64,000 nucleotides of DNA from Nonomuraea aurantiaca (GTDB lineage Bacteria; Actinomycetota; Actinomycetes; Streptosporangiales; Streptosporangiaceae): positions 186,001-250,000 of the forward strand of contig NZ_JAIWNB010000003.1 of NCBI RefSeq assembly GCF_020215705.1, in the 5' to 3' direction. A program made the position numbers and the translations under genes. How positions within the stretch are numbered: position 1 is the first letter of the stretch; each line of letters starts with the position of its first letter. Below are positions 58,690-64,000 of this stretch, one piece after another. The notes beneath the pieces are model-generated. The model searched no databases. It was not told the DNA's origin and worked only from the letters and a program-made list of their open reading frames with translations.

Positions 58690-61026
58690 GTGAGCAGCGC
58701 AGCTTTTCCCGAGAATTTCGTCTGGGGCGTCTCGACGTCCGCCTATCAAATTGAGGGCGCCAATGCGGCCGACGGCCGGGGCCCGTCCATCTGGGACACC
58801 TTTTCCGATTCGCAGGCCGCCTGCGACCATTACCACAGATATGCCGAGGACATTGGCCTGCTGAAAGACCTGGGCGTGACCGCCTATCGTTTCTCGGTGA
58901 GCTGGCCGCGGGTGGTCCCCCGCGGCTCGGGGCGGATCAACACCGCCGGGCTGGATTTCTACGAGAGGCTGGTCGACGAATTAATCGGCGCGGGCATAAC
59001 GCCGTACGCGACGCTCTACCACTGGGATCTGCCGCAGGCGTTGGAGGACAAGGGCGGCTGGGCCACGCGCGACACGGCCGCTCATTTCGCCGACTACGCG
59101 CGGGTCGTGCACGACCGGCTGGGCGACCGCGTCGACACCTGGTTCACGGTCAACGAGCCGTGGGTGGCGGCCTTTCTCGGGTACGGCTCCGGCATTCACG
59201 CGCCGGGTCGTACCTCGGCGGCCGACGCCTTCAGGAGCGCGCACCACCTGCTGCTGGCGCACGGGCTCGCGACCCAGGCGCTGCGCCCGTCCAAGGTGGG
59301 GCTGGTGCTCAACTTCGGCCCCGTCATGACGCCGGGCCAGGTCGGCGACCTGTCGATGGAGCTGCCGGAGGAGGACGCGGAGGCGGTGGCCAGGATCGAC
59401 ACGCTGTTGCACCGGCAGTTCCTGGAGCCCGTGCTGCGCGGCGCCTATCCCGCCGAGCTGCTTCCGGTCATCGAGCGATCCGCGGGTCTCGACCACATCC
59501 AGGACGGAGACCTGGCCGCCATCTCCCAGCCGATCGACCTGCTCGGCGTCAATTACTACGCGCCGACCGTCGTACAGGCCCAGCCCAGTCAGCCCGCCGA
59601 TCCGGCCTATCCGGGAAGCGCGGGAATTCTTTTCTGCACCGTGCCCACGGCGGTGACCGCGATGGGCTGGCCGATCGTCCCGGACGCACTCCCGCTGCTG
59701 CTCCGCCGCCTTTCGCGCGAATATCCCGACACGCGGTTGATGCTCACCGAGAACGGCGCCGATTTCGTCGACGTGATATCGGGCGACGGCATTCACGACG
59801 TCGACAGGATCAATTTCATCGAGGAGCACCTGCGGGCACTCCGGGTGTCGATCGAGGAGGGCGCGCGGGTCGGCGGATATCTGCTCTGGTCATTGCTGGA
59901 CTGCCTGGAATGGGCCGACGGGTACCAGCGCAAGTTCGGCGTCTACCACGTCGACTTCGCCACCCAGCGGCGGCGGCCGAAGGACAGCGCCCACTGGTAC
60001 CGCGACGTCATCAAGCGCAACGGCCTGGGCGAGAGCCGCCCGAAACGGCCCACACTGGAGACCGTCGCCGCCCGCGCCTCGGTCTCCAGGGCCACGGCCT
60101 CACGCGTCATGAACGGCGAGGCGTCGGTCAGCTCCGAGGCCCGCGCCAGCGTGCTGCGCGCCGTACAGGAGCTGGGCTACGTCCCCAACGCGGCGGCCCG
60201 CAGCCTGGTCACCCGCCGCACGGAATCGATCGCGCTGGTCCTGTCCGCGCCCAGGCCCGGCGGCGAGGCGCTGACCGCGGCCGTCGTCCAGTACGTCACG
60301 AGCGTCCTGGAAGGGGCGGGCAAGCGGATCACGCTCATGCTCGCCGACACGGCGGAGAGCCACCGGCGCATCGTCCAGCACGTCGAGGCCCGGCTGGTGG
60401 ACGGCGTCATCCTCGCCATGCCGGACCGGACCGGCCCGCTGACCGAGCGCCTGACCCGCACGGGCCTGCCGCTGGTCCTGCTCGGCAAGCCGCCGGTCGC
60501 CTCCCTGGTCCCTTACGTGGACGTGGACAACATCGGCGGCGCGGCGGCGGCGACGAACCACCTCCTGGCCGCCGGCCGCCGCAACCTGGGCATCATCTGC
60601 GGCCCCCTGGACCTGGTCTCGGTCCAGGACCGCCTGACCGGCCACCGGAACGCGCTCGAACGGGCGGGCACGCACCCGTTGATCGCCACCGCCGACCCCA
60701 CCCTGGAGTCGGGCGCGGCGGCGGCGCGGCGCCTGCTCGCGGACAACCCCCGGCTGGACGCCGTCTTCGCCACCTCCGACCATCTGGCGATCGGCGCGCT
60801 GCGTGCGGCCCGGCAGGCGGGCCGCCGGGTGCCTGAGGACCTGGCGATCGCGGGCTTCGACGACATAGACGCGGCCTCCTGCACCACGCCGTCCCTCACC
60901 ACGGTCCAGGCGCCGGTCGCGGAGCAGGCCATGGCGCTGGCCAGGCTCCTGCTGTCGAGGCTGGAGGGCAGGCACACCACGTCGGTCATCGTCCCGACCC
61001 GCCTCGTGGTGCGGGAATCCACTTAG
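58690..61026 (+). CDS. GH1 beta-glucosidase fused to a LacI-family transcriptional regulator
   Basis: A single 778-residue frame starts at GTG 58690 (SSAAFPENFVWGVSTSAYQI). Residues 1-445 are a full GH1 enzyme with acid/base Glu156 (TVNEPW) and nucleophile Glu354 (LTENGAD). At about 452 a LacI HTH follows without a stop (RPTLETVAARASVSRATASR, VMNGEASVS), then the periplasmic-binding-like effector domain (510-775) with YVDVDNIGGAAAATNHL and FDDIDAASCTTPSLTTV. No ATG or GTG with an RBS is visible at the join, so it looks like a real fusion. It would couple hydrolysis of a beta-glucoside to gene control. A four-codon frame (MLDK) with GGAGG precedes and overlaps its GTG. Confidence 0.85.
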   Translation: MSSAAFPENFVWGVSTSAYQIEGANAADGRGPSIWDTFSDSQAACDHYHRYAEDIGLLKDLGVTAYRFSVSWPRVVPRGSGRINTAGLDFYERLVDELIGAGITPYATLYHWDLPQALEDKGGWATRDTAAHFADYARVVHDRLGDRVDTWFTVNEPWVAAFLGYGSGIHAPGRTSAADAFRSAHHLLLAHGLATQALRPSKVGLVLNFGPVMTPGQVGDLSMELPEEDAEAVARIDTLLHRQFLEPVLRGAYPAELLPVIERSAGLDHIQDGDLAAISQPIDLLGVNYYAPTVVQAQPSQPADPAYPGSAGILFCTVPTAVTAMGWPIVPDALPLLLRRLSREYPDTRLMLTENGADFVDVISGDGIHDVDRINFIEEHLRALRVSIEEGARVGGYLLWSLLDCLEWADGYQRKFGVYHVDFATQRRRPKDSAHWYRDVIKRNGLGESRPKRPTLETVAARASVSRATASRVMNGEASVSSEARASVLRAVQELGYVPNAAARSLVTRRTESIALVLSAPRPGGEALTAAVVQYVTSVLEGAGKRITLMLADTAESHRRIVQHVEARLVDGVILAMPDRTGPLTERLTRTGLPLVLLGKPPVASLVPYVDVDNIGGAAAATNHLLAAGRRNLGIICGPLDLVSVQDRLTGHRNALERAGTHPLIATADPTLESGAAAARRLLADNPRLDAVFATSDHLAIGALRAARQAGRRVPEDLAIAGFDDIDAASCTTPSLTTVQAPVAEQAMALARLLLSRLEGRHTTSVIVPTRLVVREST

Positions 61027-61036
61027 ACGCTCTCCT

Positions 61037-61063
61037 CGCGCCCGGCTCACTCTGCCGGGCGCG
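61037..61063. terminator. Hairpin after the glucosidase-LacI gene
   Basis: CGCGCCCGGC (61037-61046) and GCCGGGCGCG (61054-61063) form a perfect 10-bp stem with a seven-base loop, ten bases after the stop. No U-tract is present. Confidence 0.65.
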
Positions 61064-61167
61064 GGGGCGGCAGCGGCGGCGCGTCGATCCAGCCGCTGTC
61101 GACCGGGATCTCTGGCCTCGGCTTGGCCGCAAGCCTTGCCACACAAGCGAGGCTAGGGTGTGTGGGC

Positions 61168-61773
61168 ATGGTGACAGAAGCGTGGGCGCGGATCGAGGAG
61201 TGGCTGGCGCGGCATGCCCCGGCCAGCGCGGCCGCGCTGGCTCCACCCGCCGACCCGGCCGACGTCGCCGCCGCCGAAGCCGCGCTGGGACTCGCCTTCC
61301 CGCCTGAGCTCGTCGAGTCACTGAGCCGCCACGACGGCCAACGCATCTGGGCGAACGTCCTGCCCGAAGGGCCGCCGCTGTCGACCGCCGGGATCGTCGA
61401 CCACTGGCGCGTGTGTATGGACGTCGCCGCGAGTGTCGACGGGCTCACCCCGCACCGGCCGGGCGCCGAACCGTGGTGGCACGAGCGATGGGTACCGTTC
61501 GCCGGCGCGGACGGCGATGCGCAGGTGATCGACCTGCGGCCCGGGCCCGGGTACGGCCGGGTCGGCTGGACGGCGCACGACGGCCTCGGCGACTTCGATG
61601 CTGCCTGGCCCACGCTCGGCGCCTACCTCACCGAGGTGGCCGACGCGCTCGCCGCGGGTGCTGCGCTGCGTTACTGGGTGCCGTACCTGACGGTCGACGG
61701 CGAGCTGTGGTGGAGCACCGAAGATCCGGAGGTTGCGCCCCCGGGCGTCAGGCGTTTTCTCCCAATTCCCTGA
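61168..61773 (+). CDS. SMI1/KNR4 (SUKH) family protein
   Basis: The 201-residue protein starts MVTEAWARIEEWLARHAPAS. The pattern DVAAAEAALGLAFPPELVES, SLSRHDGQ and WVPFAGADGDAQVIDLRPG with the C-terminal LGAYLTEVADAL matches SUKH proteins, many of which are immunity proteins of polymorphic toxins. No toxin gene is adjacent. A TAGGGT hexamer ends eight bases before the ATG and no RBS is seen, so the transcript may be leaderless. An orphan immunity or housekeeping role cannot be separated. Confidence 0.85.
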   Translation: MVTEAWARIEEWLARHAPASAAALAPPADPADVAAAEAALGLAFPPELVESLSRHDGQRIWANVLPEGPPLSTAGIVDHWRVCMDVAASVDGLTPHRPGAEPWWHERWVPFAGADGDAQVIDLRPGPGYGRVGWTAHDGLGDFDAAWPTLGAYLTEVADALAAGAALRYWVPYLTVDGELWWSTEDPEVAPPGVRRFLPIP

Positions 61774-61923
61774 CCTGGCGCACGTCGCCGGCCGGTAGAG
61801 GTGCCGGAGTGCCGGTGTGCAGTCAAACCGGCGAGATATCGATCATCGGCAATTCGCCTTCGCCGCCATTGTTCCGCATTCCCGGCGATTAGCATCGAAA
61901 GACAGGACCGCGTTGGAGGCCGC

Positions 61924-63132
61924 ATGCGCTTCACTCGCCGGAACGAGCACGAGCACGGGGACGAATCCGACGAGCCACGCCAGGTCGCCCGTCTCGCCCC
62001 CGCCGTCGCCTACGACGGAGACCTCTACCACCTGCCCGACTGGGCGCAGCGCCGCCGCGAGGAACGCGAGCTGGGCCGCGCCCACGCCACCGACGGCCAG
62101 ATCGACACGCTCACCCTCGAAACCGGCAGCGTGCCGCGCTTCCACGAGCTGGAGGACGAGCGCCTGGCCGAACTGGCCCAGATCGAGAACCTCACCGAGC
62201 GCGAGATCCAGCAGGCCCGCGCCGAGTTCGAGGCACAGAAGATCAAGCTGACCGAGTCGCAGCGCGCATTCGGCGAGGCCCGCCAGGCACTCGACGACAC
62301 CCAGCGCCGGGTGCGCGAGCTGGAGCAGCCGAGCAGGCGCCCCGGCGACGGCCGCCCCAGCTCCATCGCGCTGTCCGGCAGCCGCTGGCCCGTCGTACGC
62401 CGCTGGCTGCCCGCCGCGCTGCTCCTGCTGCTCCTGCTGATCGTCGAGGTGCCCATCCTCTACCAGGTGATCCTGAACTGGGGCGACAGCGTGGCGATGA
62501 CCGCCCTGCTCGCGGCGGGCGCCGCGTTGATCATGCTGGTCGCACCGCACATGTACGGCAGGTCGTTCCGGGCCTGGCAGGAGAACGGCAGCCCCGCCAA
62601 GGGACGCTGGCTGCTGATCGCCGTCGCGCTCGTCTGGCTCGGCCTGATCGTCGCCGTGGCCGTGCTCCGCCGCGAGGCCCTGGTCAAGCCGCTGGTCGTG
62701 GACGGCCAGGAGATCGGGCCGACCTCCTCCGGCGTCGGCCTGCTGCCCACCATGATCCTGCTGCTCGCCCTGCTCGTCGCCACCGCGCTGATCGCCGCCG
62801 ACCTGGGGCGCAGGATGCACAACCCCAACGACCGCCGCCTGCGCGAGCTGCGCGCCAAACGCGACGCCGAGGCCAGGGCCTGCGCCGCCGCCCAGGCCGA
62901 CTACCAGCGAGACGCCGGGTACGCCGAGAGCGTCGCCCAGTACCTCCAGGCCGTCGAGCGGCGTCAGGCCAGCAGGATGAGGCAGCTCGACAGCGGCTTC
63001 GACAGCCTCGGCACGGCGTACCTGGGCGGTGTGGTGGAGGGCCTGCGCGACCCAGAGGCGGCGAGCTGGGCCGAACGCATCGTGGTCAGACGCCGCAGCG
63101 CCGGCACCCCGGGAGCGTCGCCCAGCGTTTGA
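61924..63132 (+). CDS. Coiled-coil membrane protein of unknown function
   Basis: The 402-residue protein has a charged N-terminus, a coiled coil at about 72-135 (LEDERLAELAQIENLTEREI), then four predicted membrane helices (about 161-184, 190-207, 229-248, 273-293) and a second charged helix at about 302-350. I do not recognise the family. The layout (cytoplasmic coiled coil, four helices, cytoplasmic helix) would suit a scaffold or stress protein. It lies 150 bp after the SUKH gene and converges on the VOC gene with no gap. Confidence 0.75.
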   Translation: MRFTRRNEHEHGDESDEPRQVARLAPAVAYDGDLYHLPDWAQRRREERELGRAHATDGQIDTLTLETGSVPRFHELEDERLAELAQIENLTEREIQQARAEFEAQKIKLTESQRAFGEARQALDDTQRRVRELEQPSRRPGDGRPSSIALSGSRWPVVRRWLPAALLLLLLLIVEVPILYQVILNWGDSVAMTALLAAGAALIMLVAPHMYGRSFRAWQENGSPAKGRWLLIAVALVWLGLIVAVAVLRREALVKPLVVDGQEIGPTSSGVGLLPTMILLLALLVATALIAADLGRRMHNPNDRRLRELRAKRDAEARACAAAQADYQRDAGYAESVAQYLQAVERRQASRMRQLDSGFDSLGTAYLGGVVEGLRDPEAASWAERIVVRRRSAGTPGASPSV

Positions 63133-63507
63133 TCAGCCGGCGCGCTCGGCCTCGCCACGCTCAACGCAGAACTCGTTGCCCTCAGGGTCGCGCAGCGTCA
63201 CCCAACCGCGCCCGTCAGCCTTGCGATGGTCCTCGTACAGCTTCGCCCCAAGGGAGATGATGCGCTCCACCTCCTCGTCGCGGGTCCGGTCGGTCGGCAT
63301 CCAGTCGAAGTGGATCCGGTTCTTCACCGTCTTGCCCTCCGGCACCCTGATGAACAGCAGGCCGGGCATGGGCGAGGGCGTCACGAGAAGCACCTCGGGG
63401 TCACCGGGCTCGTCCTCATCGGACAGCGGCCATCCGGTCACCTGACTCCAGAAGGTCCCCAGCTCGTACGGTTCGGCACAGTCGATCGTCACATGGCGCA
63501 GAATCAT
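63133..63507 (-). CDS. VOC/glyoxalase-fold protein
   Basis: The 124-residue protein begins MILRHVTIDCAEPYELGTFW and ends TLRDPEGNEFCVERGE, the two ends of a single VOC domain pair; RIHFDWMPTDRTRDEEVERI lies in between. Such proteins are lyases, dioxygenases or antibiotic-binding resistance proteins. The DPEGNEFCV end is most common in the glyoxalase-like group of actinobacteria. Substrate unknown. It starts 60 bp from the CBM gene upstream. Confidence 0.85.
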   Translation of the reverse strand: MILRHVTIDCAEPYELGTFWSQVTGWPLSDEDEPGDPEVLLVTPSPMPGLLFIRVPEGKTVKNRIHFDWMPTDRTRDEEVERIISLGAKLYEDHRKADGRGWVTLRDPEGNEFCVERGEAERAG

Positions 63508-63567
63508 GACGCCAACCCTAGCCAGGTGATCGGAGCGGTCCCGCCACCTCCCCCGAGAGGCGGTCCG

Positions 63568-64000
63568 TCAGGTGGTGGAGAACGTGAACCAGTTGACGTT
63601 GACGAAGTCGGCCGGCTGCCCGCTGCTGAACGTCAGGTAGACCGTGTGCGTACCGGTCACCCCTGAGATGTTCGCCGGAACCGTCCGCCAGCTCTGCCAG
63701 CCGCCCGTGTCGGCCAGCGCGAAGTCGCCGATCGGCGTGGCCGTGGGGCTGTCGAGCCGTACCTGCACGAGCCCGCTCACACCGGCCCCCGCCCCCGACG
63801 CCACCCTGGCCTTGAACTGACCGGCAGCCGTGGAGCCGAAGTTCACCCCGTCGAAGCGGAGCCAGTCGCCGTTGGCGATGGCGCCGATGTTCTGGCCGCC
63901 GCCCGTGTCCGTGGTGGTCTCGACGATGGTGCCCGACTGGGCCTGGTAGCTCTCGGCCTGGATGGTCGAGCGGGCGTCCACCCCGCCTGGCGGGTTGGTC
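63568..64000 (-). CDS. C-terminal carbohydrate-binding module (CBM6-like), N-terminus outside window
   Basis: Only the last 143 residues are inside the window; the frame continues past 64000. They form one beta-sandwich module of the CBM6 type: STIQAESYQAQSGTIVETTT, GGGQNIGAIANGDWLRFDGV, QVRLDSPTATPIGDFALADT and the end FVNVNWFTFS. The preceding NPPGG linker suggests that the module is the tail of a secreted glycoside hydrolase or lectin-like enzyme, but the catalytic domain is not seen. Confidence 0.85.
   Translation of the reverse strand, partial: TNPPGGVDARSTIQAESYQAQSGTIVETTTDTGGGQNIGAIANGDWLRFDGVNFGSTAAGQFKARVASGAGAGVSGLVQVRLDSPTATPIGDFALADTGGWQSWRTVPANISGVTGTHTVYLTFSSGQPADFVNVNWFTFSTT

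Overview
The window is high-GC actinomycete DNA. GTG starts, leaderless-looking promoters, an XRE/DUF397 pair, a SARP regulator, a leader-controlled leuA and an ECF sigma/CU044_5270 pair all fit a filamentous actinobacterium. A Streptosporangiales genus such as Nonomuraea or Streptosporangium is my best guess, by inference only. No rRNA, tRNA or CRISPR array was found. The genes at both window ends are cut.

Layout. 1-5.1 kb: a SARP/NB-ARC regulator diverges from a Ser/Thr kinase with a C-terminal WD40 propeller, an arrangement like AfsR/AfsK. 5.1-10.1 kb: Mut7-C RNase-like protein, a TAXI solute-binding lipoprotein, and an operon of MHS-type symporter plus two-component system. 10.3-13.2 kb: DUF2630 protein, a dimethylargininase and leuA with its leader peptide. 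13.2-15.4 kb: a three-gene ESX/WXG-like operon.

15.8-32.7 kb is the most interesting part, a compact NRPS locus: type II thioesterase, a mycofactocin-type SDR, three NRPS proteins, AzlC/AzlD, an AbgT transporter and an M20 peptidase. Signature codes read by eye give Thr (NRPS1), a Leu-like residue (NRPS2) and Ser (NRPS3). Only one of the four condensation-like regions has an intact HHxxxDG. The last module has an HNxxxDG condensation domain, an adenylation remnant, a second carrier and a thioesterase whose nucleophile is Cys, as in beta-lactone and beta-lactam forming thioesterases. I could not match this architecture to a characterised pathway.

32.7-40.3 kb is a worn accessory region: transposase and type I restriction (HsdR) remnants, a second ESX-like operon with a large protein carrying a dockerin-like calcium loop, a lipoprotein, XRE/DUF397, an anti-sigma-type ATPase, a micro-gene and an APH-fold kinase. 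40.6-45.3 kb is a drug-resistance-like operon: DHA2 efflux pump, rifampicin-phosphotransferase-like enzyme and TetR, led by a 33-bp palindrome and containing a sevenfold tandem repeat of a ribosome-binding-site/start unit.

45.3-51.4 kb: TetR with paired operators, DUF2568, epimerase, Gfo/Idh oxidoreductase, trypsin-like protease, a deletion scar joining TetR and metallo-beta-lactamase remnants, and a Glu/Leu-type dehydrogenase. 51.6-64 kb: PhoD-type phosphatase, methyltransferase, ECF sigma and partner, an Lrp/arginine-hydrolase-like/ornithine aminotransferase set, a beta-glucosidase fused to a LacI regulator, a SUKH protein, a coiled-coil membrane protein, a VOC protein and the end of a carbohydrate-binding protein.
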